A stretch of 64,000 bases of DNA, from contig CM055104.1 in NCBI GenBank assembly GCA_029204225.1, positions 44,695,835 through 44,759,834 on the forward strand, written 5' to 3'. The stretch comes from Diphasiastrum complanatum. Taxonomy: Eukaryota; Streptophyta; Lycopodiopsida; Lycopodiales; Lycopodiaceae. Below the pieces are notes generated by a model, which saw only the letters and a list, made by a program, of their open reading frames with translations, was not told where the DNA came from and made no database searches. The stretch's first letter is position 1, and each line of letters starts with the position of its first letter. Made by a program: the position numbers and the translations under genes. This document shows positions 9,880 to 20,024 of the stretch, one piece after another.

Positions 9880-10545
9880 GGAAGAGGAGCAGATGAGAGA
9901 GTATCCTTATCTATCGATACTTGGATCTCTCATGTACACAATGGTCTGTACAAGACTAGATATCTCTTTTGCAGTAAGCTCACTCAATCGATATATGGCC
10001 AATCCTACCATTATCCATTGGAAGGCTCTCATAAGAGTCATGAGATATATTCGAGCTACCATGGACCAGCGCATCTGCTATGGAGATGTCAACAACGACA
10101 ATCTTCATCAGCTCAGTGGATATTCTGATGCAAGCTGGGGAGGATATGTAGACTATTGTAAGTCCACATCTGGATTTACATTCTTCTTCAACGGTGGTCC
10201 TATCTCATGGAACAGTCGTAAGCAAACCTCTATCGCACTTTCTTCTACAGAAGCAAAATACATTGTTGCTTCTCAATCTATTAAGGAAGCGTTTTGGTTG
10301 AGAAATTTATTGCCAGACATTAATTTGTATCAGTACAACTCCACCATTTTATTCTGTGATAATTAGAGTGCTATTGCCTTATTGGCCAACCCTAGAATTC
10401 ACTCTAGGAGTAAGCACATTGAAATCAGATATCACTACATTAGGGGCAAAGTTCTCAACAAGCAAGTGAGCTTAACGTATTGAAGAACGCAGGACATGGT
10501 TGCAGATGTATTCATGAGGGCATTAAGTGTTAATGTAGACAACAA
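9880..10545 (+). mobile_element. Ty1/copia reverse transcriptase end and RNase H fragment
   Basis: The frame at 9893-10366 encodes the copia RT-RNase H junction. It contains YPYLSILGSLMYTMVCTRLD, then SGYSDASWGG (first RNase H acidic residue), KQTSIALSSTEAKYI (conserved STEAEY-like motif) and LFCDN. A TAG stop sits where the usual glutamine of CDNQSA occurs (a C-to-T change). Beyond it the same frame continues with HSRSKHIEIRYHYIRG to about 10480. The fragment lacks gag, protease, integrase and the RT catalytic core. Confidence 0.88.
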
Positions 10546-11516
10546 TTTTGTGAATTGCTCAATTTGAAGATCAAGGCATTCACAGTTCGTTCTGACTGTG
10601 TCACTTGTCTCACACGAGCTACAGCCTTTCAAAGAATGAAAAAAAAAATAGATTTGCTACCAGCTCATCCCTCTTCACTACAACCTCTGTTGAAGAATTA
10701 AATGAACCAGGGTTACACAGATTCTAAAACTACTGCTATTCACTGCACCAAATCGCATCTTCACCTCTTGAAGATGGCAATCTTGAGCCATTTGGAAGAA
10801 GCATTTCACAGATAACATTCTAACCAAATCATAGTAGAAGAACCCATGCAAACACCAGATCACAATCACCAGCGAGCTTTAATCTCTAGCAACCAGACAG
10901 AGGAAAAGACAATCTGGGACAGCGATTGTTTACCGTCTTGACATTTTTTTTTTCAGCCTTCAAAGGGGAAGGAAGACTTATTCGATGTTTGCAAAAGCTA
11001 CTAAAAAAATTGCAGAGAACAACAATTTCATCCTATGTTCTTAACATGCAGATTTGTGGGAGGATTTGGGTAGAGAAACCCCTTAATCCTTTGCATGTAT
11101 TACTGGAATCATCCCAGATAAATTGACTTATTATCAGCTTATCTATGAACTAGTCATGATTCGGAACATCCAAGACTATCATACAATTGCAATTTTAATT
11201 GAGCAAAATCAACAGCGAACCTAAAGCCGGATCACCAGAGCAGATCATTCTACAATACATAAAAGCTTTTCAAAGAAGTAGAAAAACACGAATGAATTCA
11301 CATAAACTCCAGCATCTTTATCAAAATAGCACATGTAGAAGAGCAGTCTACTAACAATTTCGAAAAGTATGCCTCATACAAGAACTATGGAATCCCTATT
11401 CGAACTTCTCTTGAAAAAATCAGCACTCAATTCCGGGATGCCAATCCAAGTGCTTTCAACTTCCAAAATCGATGTAGAGCTTGTCTACATCCCATCCAAG
11501 ATCTCATCTTAGCTGG
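10546..11516. other. No gene recognised; probable leader of the minus-strand LTR element at 11.5 kb
   Basis: AT-rich. Only short spurious frames are present. The right half lies directly downstream (in the minus sense) of a primer-binding site and may be the untranslated leader of a minus-strand element whose LTR is at 11530-12116. Confidence 0.4.
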
Positions 11517-11529
11517 ATTCTGATACCAA

Positions 11530-12116
11530 TGTTAAGACCCTAAGGGATAACCCCTAAGATGAGGATATGAGAACACAATAGAAGAGACTATGGAGCCAAA
11601 CTGCCCAACCAAACCTAGATCTAGCCCCCAAGCCATGCCATGTGAAGCAAGAGGAGAAGAGAGAAACTGGTAACCTAAACCCAATATGTCGACGAGAGAA
11701 TCCCTACCTCATTATACAGAGAGTAGAGTCCTGTGCATGAAACCATGCAACCCCCATGTAGGTCAACTATTAATAGATCACATCTCTTCATGCAATCCTC
11801 CTGTCTATATCCGTCACACGTACATGCAATACTCCATACGTCTCAATTAGAGTATCTGGGTCCTCTCAAGGTAATTACTCACAAACAGGCCTTGACATGG
11901 AATTAAATCATGGCGTGACCAATAATCTCGAGTACTGGAAAGCTGGTCTACCATATTAGGACTGTTCCAGGTCCTTAACCAAATATGGCCATAACATTTA
12001 GGCTCTTTGAGCTCTAAATATTCTCCTATTGAGGCTTATCTTCTCAAGGGATGGGAACTATGGAAATGGAACCTACCTACGGATCTTAATGATCCTTTCC
12101 AAAGTGATTTCTAACA
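11530..12116 (-). mobile_element. LTR with adjacent tRNA-Met primer-binding site (minus orientation)
   Basis: On the minus strand the segment starts TGTTAGAAATC and ends GTCTTAACA, giving a typical TG...CA LTR of 587 bp with a short inverted terminal match. Immediately after it (11517-11528 on plus) is the complement of TGGTATCAGAATC, close to the initiator tRNA-Met primer-binding site used by copia and gypsy elements. No gag or pol is readable to the left, so the internal part is deleted or decayed. A diverged relative lies at 59258-59760. Confidence 0.75.
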
Positions 12117-14217
12117 ACTACTTTACTATTGTGTGATTTTGTAGATTAGAAGGGTGAAAGCTTGAGCTAATGACTTTCTAATTGTGATAGCATGATTAAG
12201 CAATGACAGCTTTCTTCTCTCTCTCTCAATCTCTAATCATACAAGTAAATAGTGATTACAAAATGGTGTCACATCCCTACTTATAGACAAAGTTAGGATT
12301 AGGGTTTTTGGTTCACCCAAAACCATGTGCCACGAGTACAGTGCACCTTCTAAGAGTGTCTGACGTTATATTATAGATTGATCTAACTCTTATGTTGACT
12401 TGGCCATGCTTTTATTCTCGTTGCCGTACAATATGTTGGGGAGACGCTGGGCTTTGTTTTCGCTAGTTGGCCGGTCTGCAATCTTGTCGACCTTCTGATA
12501 TTGGCTTTCTTGGATATTCGTTGGGCACTTTCGGCATTTATTATAAGATCAAAGGCTGAACTTTCTTCATACCAACTCGGTGAGGAGAAACCAACTTTCC
12601 CTGCTAGCTCATTTGACAGAATTTTTGCACTCTCTTTAACTTTTGAATGTGTGTCAGTGGAGCTCAACTCTATATTAATCACTATCTTGGTTATTTTTAG
12701 TACTTGCATATCAATAAAAAGGATTTTTTGGTCTACTTATAATGCATGTATAGGATATTGTTACAAGCACTCTCAAATCTATGATCAATAGATATTGCAA
12801 ATTTATAAGTTGATGAGTCTCAATGTGAATATAAAAATTATATATAAATGAAAATTTATGAGCATGTTTCTGGAAGAGAATTAATTACCATGATTGTACA
12901 AATGCCAAGATGAAAAATATCTTTAGGTAAATTTTATGATAGTACACTTGTGGAAGAAATTTGAGCTCCATCATTGTGGATCTAGTATGTTGGTCTTTTT
13001 TGTAACTTCCATACCAATAACAAGATTATTTATTTATTTATTGATAATATATGCTTAAAACATTGTGATAAATAAATATTGTACAATCATTATTGCGAAT
13101 TCATAACTTCACTAGTTTCAATATCAAAATCTTAAATATTTGCAAATAAATTTGAAAAATTGGAAGACAGTGCTCTCATGAGCTCTTATTTATGATTTTT
13201 TTTATATTGCATGTTTTGAAAATCATAATTTGACAAAATTCAACATAAAAATACCATCATGATTTCAATTATTCTGCATATTGTAATTAACAATTTCAAC
13301 TGACAATCTCAGTTTTAATCATGATTGTAATCTCAATATTTATAGCATTCAATATTCATGGTTTTACAAGAGTCAAAATTGTAGGTCTTTTTCTCAAAGC
13401 AATCAAATGTTTAAAAATATATTTTTTCCAATTTTTTTTTTTGATATTTAGAGTTCCAAAGAAATTATGAAGAGGAACCCTCTCAGCTCTTTTCCCCAAG
13501 ATTTCAGACCTGCTATCTTGGAAAATGCCAGTTTGAAGCTTCAAAACGATGCCAAATTTCCCGGTGCTTGATTTGAGCAGCTGATTGATCTGATTTCAGG
13601 TGTGGGGCTCCAACAAACTGAGTGAAAACCGAAATTTTACTATAAGAAATCCAAAAAATTTTGTGTCTCTACCCTCGCTGACTGGACAGCCACCTGTCTA
13701 GCCCAATTTTCTGAAATTCAAGGCCCAATACCTGCTTGAATCTCTGATCTGACCTCAAGCAGTAGGTCGCTGGTCTGTGGCAATCTAGTTTGAAGTTCAA
13801 ACTACTGAGAAATCTCAGAAATCAAATTTTTCAGCTCCCTATCCAACGTTGACCCTGCTACTCTATTTCTGATTAGAACTTACTCTAATCTACTCAGAAC
13901 TTGCTACAATTTTCAGATCTAAAGACTAGATATACAATGATGGATCTACCCATTTTTTTCCCTTGAATTATCGCTCAGATGACTTAGAATTTTACTGAAA
14001 TTGCCTTGTCAGATAGCTGTCTCTATAGCAATGGATCTCTCTCAGAAATCTAACTCATATTCCAACTGAAAGGAAGATGATTCAATGGAAATTTTCACAA
14101 TAGAAAGCTACTCCTCCAACGCTGGATCTGTCTCTCCTATTTACCAAAGTTTTTAAGAGATTCTGAGCACTCTCTCTACTTTCTCCTTGCTGCTACTTAG
14201 CTCCCAAAGATGGAGAT
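12117..14217. other. Very AT-rich stretch without a recognised gene
   Basis: Two kilobases with only short frames. A 108-codon minus-strand frame at 12383-12709 has no motif I recognise and biased, low-complexity composition; I do not call it a gene. The last 600 bases probably are the leader of the minus-strand LTR element at 14232-14589. Confidence 0.45.
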
Positions 14218-14231
14218 GGCTCTGATACCAG

Positions 14232-14589
14232 TGTAATAGATCCTAACACCACAGTAGGGCAAACACTAACTGATCCACCCAACCTTGCCTACTCCATGAT
14301 ATAGAGTAAGCCCCTCCTAGCCCAGTGTGAAGACTGGTAGCATGCAACTGCCAAGTGTCGGCCACGTGTCACTGACGTGGCCGACTGCATGTCGGGACCC
14401 AACTGGGAGTCCTATCCTGCTGACAAGGTCCCTAGGTTGTGTTAGGCCCGCCATGGCTATGGACCGTGCTGGGGCACACTACTCACACTATCTTCCCCTG
14501 TTGGTCGTGTACGTTGGACACGACCCTGACTGTGGTATCTGACCTATATGTGTTCTCTAGGGTTTGGCACTGGTCATGAGCTCGTAACA
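14232..14589 (-). mobile_element. Short LTR with primer-binding site (minus orientation)
   Basis: On the minus strand it starts TGTTACGAGC and ends GATCTATTACA (358 bp, TG...CA). The plus-strand bases 14218-14230 are the complement of TGGTATCAGAGCC, a perfect-looking initiator tRNA-Met primer-binding site. No element coding region is readable beside it. Confidence 0.72.
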
Positions 14590-14722
14590 CCACCCACTGC
14601 TTTTCCACCAAATTAAAAGCCAAATCGACATCGCCTTCCGAAATGCACTTTGTCGCCAACTCCCAACTACGTGCCCAATGGAATGTTTGGCGCGCTTCAA
14701 TCACTTTCTCCGCTGCAATCAC
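14590..14722 (-). other. Short protein-like frame of unknown origin next to an LTR
   Basis: From the start codon at 14722 the minus frame reads MIAAEKVIEARQTFHWARSW and continues for about 45 residues with balanced, helix-like composition. It then runs into the LTR at 14589. It looks like part of a real protein truncated by the LTR insertion, but I do not recognise it, and it is too short for a firm call. Confidence 0.25.
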
Positions 14723-15387
14723 TCTGTTTTACGGTACCATACTTGCAGGTATAGTCCAGTTCCGTTTGGAGGTTATAGCCTTTCGTGGATCAAAACGGAT
14801 AAAGAACCCAAAAATAGGGATTTTTCTAGTATTTGAACTGTTTTTTCAAAGTGAAAAAACTTCACCTTTCATAAACGTGGGACCCAACTCCGATTTCACA
14901 TTGAAGATTTTTAATGAAGTTGCATGTCCAGATGCACTTCATACCCTTCGAAGCCTTTCAAAGCCCATCCAGTGGTTCATCTCCATCTGACGGCCCTTAT
15001 TGAAAGCGATTTCCACCCTTGATCAAGGTGAGTGCAACTCCGAAGGTCTTGCTGTCTCCTATGCATCGATGGCTCATCCTATAGCCGCTACATACCAAAT
15101 GACACTAAGCCTTTGCCTCAACTAGGTGCGCAAACTCCTCCACGAGCTTTCTCTCCTTTGGCTATGGAGGTTTTGAGATGGCCGCCCTACTCCACATTCA
15201 TTGTGCCCTCTCCTCCACGCGGCCCTCCATGGCCTCCTGATTGCTAGCTCGCGCTGCCAAGGCACCCTCCTCTGTGCCTTTACAGCTTCAGATTTCGTTG
15301 AGCATGCAAAGAAAGCCAAGATTTTGTACTACAAAATTCTAGGTCAGGGTTTTTATTCATTCTTTTCACTTAGCAGCCTATATACAA
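14723..15387. other. Relatively GC-rich noncoding stretch
   Basis: No gene recognised. Composition is richer in C than the flanks between 15000 and 15260. Only short overlapping frames on both strands are present. Confidence 0.35.
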
Positions 15388-15933
15388 ATCTTCAACAACC
15401 AAATCTTTTTGCTCTAAGGTCGCCCTACAGCTGGGAAGCTGATGCTTTAATTCGTTTGTCAAACGGTGTCCAATTGAATGCACACCAATCACAAACACCA
15501 AGTAGCCTCTCTACGGAATTTTCAGAATTCCGTCTTTCTTGAGTTCTGATTCAGCCGACAACTCCTGTCTCCGAATCCTCTTATAGTCTCAAGCTTAGCA
15601 GGCTTTTGTATGCTAGAAGTTGTGCACCAGTGCTTCACTTTCCATCTACAACCCGCCGTAAACCCCGAACTCTTAAAAGACTCTTCTCCCGAAGCTCTCT
15701 TCAATGACGACACTGTATTGTGTACACTCCCTGTACGGCTTCAAACTAAGTTGATACCAACTTAGAATTTGCTTCAAACTCAAAATGAAATTACACTGTA
15801 CATATAGTTCTTCACTCAGGCAACCCATGCATGACCTAGGTTGTCGTTGACGGGATGCGTGTCCCGTCGACTCGCCTCGTGGCGAGGCCAACTGATCTTT
15901 ATCCACTGATAGGATCCATAGTACAGTAACACA
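15388..15933 (-). repeat. Interspersed repeat shared with 45165-45766: LTR, primer-binding site and leader of a minus-strand LTR element
   Basis: This segment is closely similar to 45165-45766 in the same orientation. Shared blocks are acccgccgtaaaccccgaac, agactcttctcccgaagctc and cgcctcgtggcgaggccaac. A degenerate tRNA-Met primer-binding-site complement (ttgataccaac, 15751-15761) marks the LTR-leader boundary, so the element reads right to left with the LTR on the right. The 45 kb copy carries about 80 extra bases in the LTR part. A perfect short hairpin (gcctcg-tgg-cgaggc) lies near 15871-15886. Confidence 0.75.
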
Positions 15934-15949
15934 GTGATTCTACTTTGAT

Positions 15950-17003
15950 TCTAACTAAACTAATACTTTGTTGTTGCTCAAATTCCCTCTCAACTATATG
16001 TGCTTTGTACTCATTGAGTAGCCCATTTTCTCCATAATTAGATTCATAAATCCATTTACAAATGATAAACACCTTATAATCAGGTAGCTCAATTAAGTCC
16101 CAAGTCTTCTTTTTCATTATTGCTTCCATTCCAGTTTCCACATTTGCTTTCCATTCTTTGTGCTCCTTTGCCTATATAAAAGACATTGGCTCATGTGTTT
16201 TGAGTACTAAAATATCAAAGCTAGATTTATCTCCACGCATTGCGGGCATCTATTTCACATTGGCCTTTTGAGCTCTCCTTGTTCACTAGATTTGAGATTC
16301 TTTCCCTCCTTTCCCTTCCTGGTTACCTTCAAATATGACTCGGGTAACCTCTTTGGTCATCTATGGTCTTGTCTTTGTCCTTTGATTCTTCCACATCTAG
16401 TTCTTTCTTAATTTCAACACTCATATCATCCTCCACAAATTCTTGAGTCATATTTTTTTTTGGTGCTTACCCATTTCATCAAAGATTACATCCCTATTAA
16501 TGATAAGCTTATGTGTATCCCTCTCATCTATAAGCTTTGGCTTTCTCATCGCCAAGAAAAATATTTTGCGTTTGAATTTCCTTGTGTCTCATAAAAAATG
16601 TGTGTGTAAGCACTACAACCAAATACTCTCAAATGTGGAAAATTCCAATAAGTGTTTCATAGGGTGTCAACCTTCCAGTGAATTCATAAGAGATTTGCTC
16701 ATGATATGAGTGTCAGCTACAAGCTTATGACCAAAACATGTTTGGTAACTTCTTGCGCTTGAGCATTGATCTAGCCATTTACTCTATGTTTCCATTTTAC
16801 AACTGATTTTGTTGCCATGAGTAAGGAGTTACAATTTGTCTCTTGATCTCTTGATCCTTGCAAACCTCAAGCCCCACCCTCGTCCAACGATCCAAAAGCT
16901 TCCATCCAAAGTCATGATTCACAATGAAATATTTCAAGTCTTTAAACATGGCTAACTTCATTAAAGTTAAGCCCAAAAGAGGGAGTGGTGTATTCCCAAC
17001 CAC
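15950..17003 (-). mobile_element. Decayed copia integrase end and RT start fragment
   Basis: Reading right to left: 16797-17003 encodes an integrase piece (KRQIVTPYSWQQN, equivalent to the TPYTPQQNG motif). About 16440-16720 encodes the post-integrase connector (HLRVFGCSAYTHF, then INRDVIFDE). 15950-16175 encodes the RT start (AIMKKKTWDLIELPDYK, CKWIYESNYGENG, YKAHIVE). The order is that of a copia polyprotein. Frameshifts separate the pieces and no RT catalytic motif follows; the reading frame runs into the repeat at 15388-15933. Confidence 0.78.
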
Positions 17004-17009
17004 AAGTGA

Positions 17010-18390
17010 AGCTACAAGCTAGGTCACTGTCCTCGTCCAAGGATGGCGAAGAGCTCTTTGCATCTACCATCATCTTTGCATAATCTAGGAACTCTCCATT
17101 GCCCTTGGATGGGGGAGGGAACTAGCCTACACCTTCAACTACTATTAGAAATACACTCCTCCCTAAAAAAGATTCGTGTGGCCATGTTAGGAGAAGTCAC
17201 CATATGACCTTTTAAGTAGGTTTTAATTTTTAATGCACCATAAACTATCATAATTCATGAACTAGCAATATGGCATTATTGAATAGTCTATAATGAATAA
17301 CAATTAAGGTTTTTTTGTGAATTTATGGACTTGTGGACCTATGGACCAATGTACGATTCTTTTTGGTTCATCGATTAGAAAGAACATTTTCACTACCTTA
17401 CAAAGCCTAAAATTCAAACGAAGCTTGATTTCAAAGACAGGTTTTAACACAAGGCCCAACTTCCACTACACATAAGACACATGGTTCCAATTAAAACCTT
17501 ACATGTCTTCACTCGTGCATTGGGGATTTGAACTTGGGTGAGCAAACCTACAACCCAAGCTCTGAGCCATCGAGCTAGGACCCCTTGGATTGAAAAACTA
17601 ATATCATGCTACACCTAGATTGATTTTAAAAGTGAAGTAAGGGCTAGTGCACAATCTTATATCCTAAATCCATAGTATAACCATGAACCAACCCATGCGT
17701 GGTGTGGTGGTGTAGCACTCTTGGGTTGGGCTTGTAAGTTCTCTATTGACGTGTGGGCAAACACGTGCCTAGTTTAGAAAAGATGGAACTATGAGCCAAG
17801 CCTAGAGACTAGTGGAGCCTAGATTTGAACCTAGTTATACATTAAGGTGCCAAGGCATAAGCTTAGATACTACAACAACATGGATCCAACCTTAGCTTAA
17901 TCTTGAAATTATACATTAACAAAAACCTAAAGTTCAGCATTTGATATGTATGCAACCATGAAAGGCCTCAAGTATGTAGGTTTTTGAGCCCAACAAAAGA
18001 AAAAGGTGGATTAATTGAAAAATTTGTAGGAGGCAAGCATTGGAATCATTGTAAGGCAGTTGGATTGAGCATTTAATGGCACCTTTTAGAACATTCTAAT
18101 TTGAAGTGACATAAAAATGTGCCAATCCCTACAAAGGTAGTTCTAATTTGTGTTTGAATCTATATTCTCTCTTTATCAAGAGACCTTTTCCATACCAAGT
18201 CATCATGTGAATGAGATGCTCCTAGCCCTTGCAAAAAAAAAGGTCGATTGCTAGGAGGAAATTGTGAACTTCGGATGTTTGAATGCCACTTTGTACTTAA
18301 AGCATTGTTGGTTGATATCTTCTCTTATTAATGCTTTGATGCACTTTGATAAAAACCTATCATTATTACAATAAGCCTAGTCACTGGGGG
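17010..18390. other. Noncoding stretch, contains a SINE-like head
   Basis: No protein gene recognised. The tRNA-like segment at about 17390-17587 is listed separately. A second possible RNA polymerase III B-box-like word (gatttgaacctag) lies at about 17824-17836. Confidence 0.4.
17390..17587 (-). mobile_element. Probable tRNA-derived SINE (minus strand)
   Basis: On the minus strand from about 17587 the sequence reads GGGGTCCTAGCTCGATGGCT. This contains an A-box-like TAGCTCGATGG. About 30 bases later comes CAAGTTCAAATCCCC, a good match to the tRNA T-arm/B box (GTTCRANTCC). Spacing and order match the internal RNA polymerase III promoter of a tRNA, but no acceptor stem closes and the sequence continues for about 130 bases of unrelated tail. 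That is the layout of a tRNA-derived SINE rather than a functional tRNA gene. The 3' boundary is uncertain. Confidence 0.55.
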
Positions 18391-18395
18391 CATGA

Positions 18396-19168
18396 GTGCT
18401 TCGAGAAGCAAAAGGAAGCAAGAAACACAAATTGCAGGTGAGCAATAATGTTGACCAACAAATATTTGACAATAATGATGAAGGCGAGGCTCAAATTTGT
18501 TCATTATCAATGACAAGTAATGAGGTCAATAGTACCTGGTGCATTGGAATGTCCAAGCACATGACCTCATGGAAAGAGTGATTCTCAAAATTTAGAGAAA
18601 TCCACAATGATGACGACATTGGACAAGTGCATAGTCGGTTACCACCCGTGAAATGCGTTGGAGTTGTGTTAGTGAGAGACTATCCAATGGAATGGTAAAG
18701 CAAATTAAAAAAATGTGCGATTTGTACCCATTAGCCACAAATTTGGTCATCTTAGTGTTCAAAGATTGCAAATTTGAAGTGGAATATTATTGTAACTGGT
18801 TAGCTTAACATTTCATTTGAAGGTAGAATTTGTGAATGATGTATTATGGGCAAACTGGGCAAACATCATAGGGACTGATTTTCCAAGAGTGAAGCAAAAA
18901 TTAACTAGTGGCATTCTAAATCTTGTTCACATGAATCTATGTGGACCTATGTAGACTAGATCACTTAGTGGCATTTACTATTTCATTTGTTGACGATGAT
19001 AATAGCTACATGTGGATTTGTTTTATGAGCAAGAAGTCAAATATTCTCGCAAGATTCACGGAATCCAAGGCTCTAGTGGAAATACAAATAAGATGTTGCA
19101 TCAAGACATCGAGGTCTGATGGTGCTAATGAATATTTTTCAGTGGAGTTCATAGAGCATGCATCCTAA
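18396..19168 (+). mobile_element. Decayed copia gag end, protease and integrase fragment
   Basis: The frame at 18396-18581 ends with STWCIGMSKHMTSWKE, which aligns by eye with the copia protease motif (W-x-D-S-G-A-S-x-H-M) but has lost the catalytic Asp-Ser-Gly. Around 18900-19170 an integrase piece is readable in broken frames: LVHMNLCGP, FISFVDDDNSYMW, and KTSRSDGANEYFSVEF in place of the usual SDNGGE motif. Multiple stops. It ends abruptly about 400 bases before the PUS1-like promoter. Confidence 0.72.
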
Positions 19169-19370
19169 ATAATCAAGACGAGAAATTCATTTCCCCAATG
19201 ACTAACATTATACTATCTCCAATGCGATAGAGGCCTTTCGAGCGCAGGGAAATTTAAGGTGGGCCATGACTCCCGTCTGGCCCCCACTTCTAACGTCAAT
19301 CATCCAAAAACGTCGGGACGGGATGGGAAGCACTAGCTCTTGCGTAGGCTTTAAATGCCTGTTGCGCTCA

Positions 19371-19489
19371 AATGCACATCCAACGGAAGTGGTCAGGTGA
19401 GAGTATGAGACGCTAGGTCTCTCACTTAACCACATCCGTTGGATGTGCATCTCAGTTTCTCGCTTAACCACAACCGTTGGATGTGCATC
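19371..19489. repeat. Inverted and direct repeats upstream of the PUS1-like gene
   Basis: Left arm 19371-19393 (aatgcacatccaacggaagtggt) is the near-perfect inverse of two right arms, 19430-19450 and 19469-19489 (ccacatccgttggatgtgcat and ccacaaccgttggatgtgcat). The DNA or RNA could fold into either of two alternative hairpins with loops of about 37 and 76 bases. This may be a small inverted-repeat element or a promoter structure. Confidence 0.75.
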
Positions 19490-19576
19490 CGAGCACGACA
19501 AGCATTTATTGCCTCTGCATTTTTCAGACAAAATGGGCAGAAGGTACCACTTTGCAAGGTACCCTAAATAGACCAC

Positions 19577-20024
19577 AATATAAAGCATGTGATACCTAGA
19601 ATTAGGGCATAGGACGAGGAGGCAAGAGAGGAGCTCTTTTGGGCGATGGCGTTCTCCTCCTGCTCAAACCCTAGACGGCCGACCTCCGCTTGAGCTCTGC
19701 TTCCTCTGCTTTTTCCTCTCCACAAATCACATCCAGGCTGTGTTCTTCTGCTATGGCAGGATCCTGCATTCATCGCGGAGGTTTGCAGATGCTTGCGTCT
19801 TCGACTTATTTAAGGATTTGTTGAAGGAAGAAGTATGAATCATGGAATGCAGCTTTTGTGGTATGCAGAGATAGGCTGAAGAGCATGGATTTTAGATCAA
19901 GCGCTTCTGAAGTGGAGGTTGTTGTTGGCAGAGTAGCACTTTCAGAGGTGAGCAGACCAGTGTCCTTGTTTAGGTTGCCATGTCAGCTGATGTCCGAAGC
20001 TAGAATAATTGATTGTGAGGTGTA
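19577..20024 (+). promoter_or_regulatory. Probable core promoter and 5' leader of the PUS1-like gene, with uORF and telo-box
   Basis: A TATA-like AATATAAAG lies at 19577-19585. The following leader contains AAACCCTAG at 19666-19674, the plant telo-box motif that is common in promoters and leaders of translation-related genes. A 15-codon upstream frame (19646-19693) starts with ATGGCG, and further short upstream ATGs follow. The main ATG at 20025 is preceded by an in-frame TGA at 20016-20018, which fixes the start. The transcription start itself is inferred, not seen. Confidence 0.5.

Noticed and set aside
12383-12709. 108-codon minus-strand frame
   Set aside because: Biased Ser/Lys/Ile composition in an AT-rich desert, no motif, no splice context; probably chance.
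17522-17587. Functional tRNA gene
   Set aside because: A and B boxes are present but no acceptor stem or complete anticodon arm closes; a SINE head fits better.
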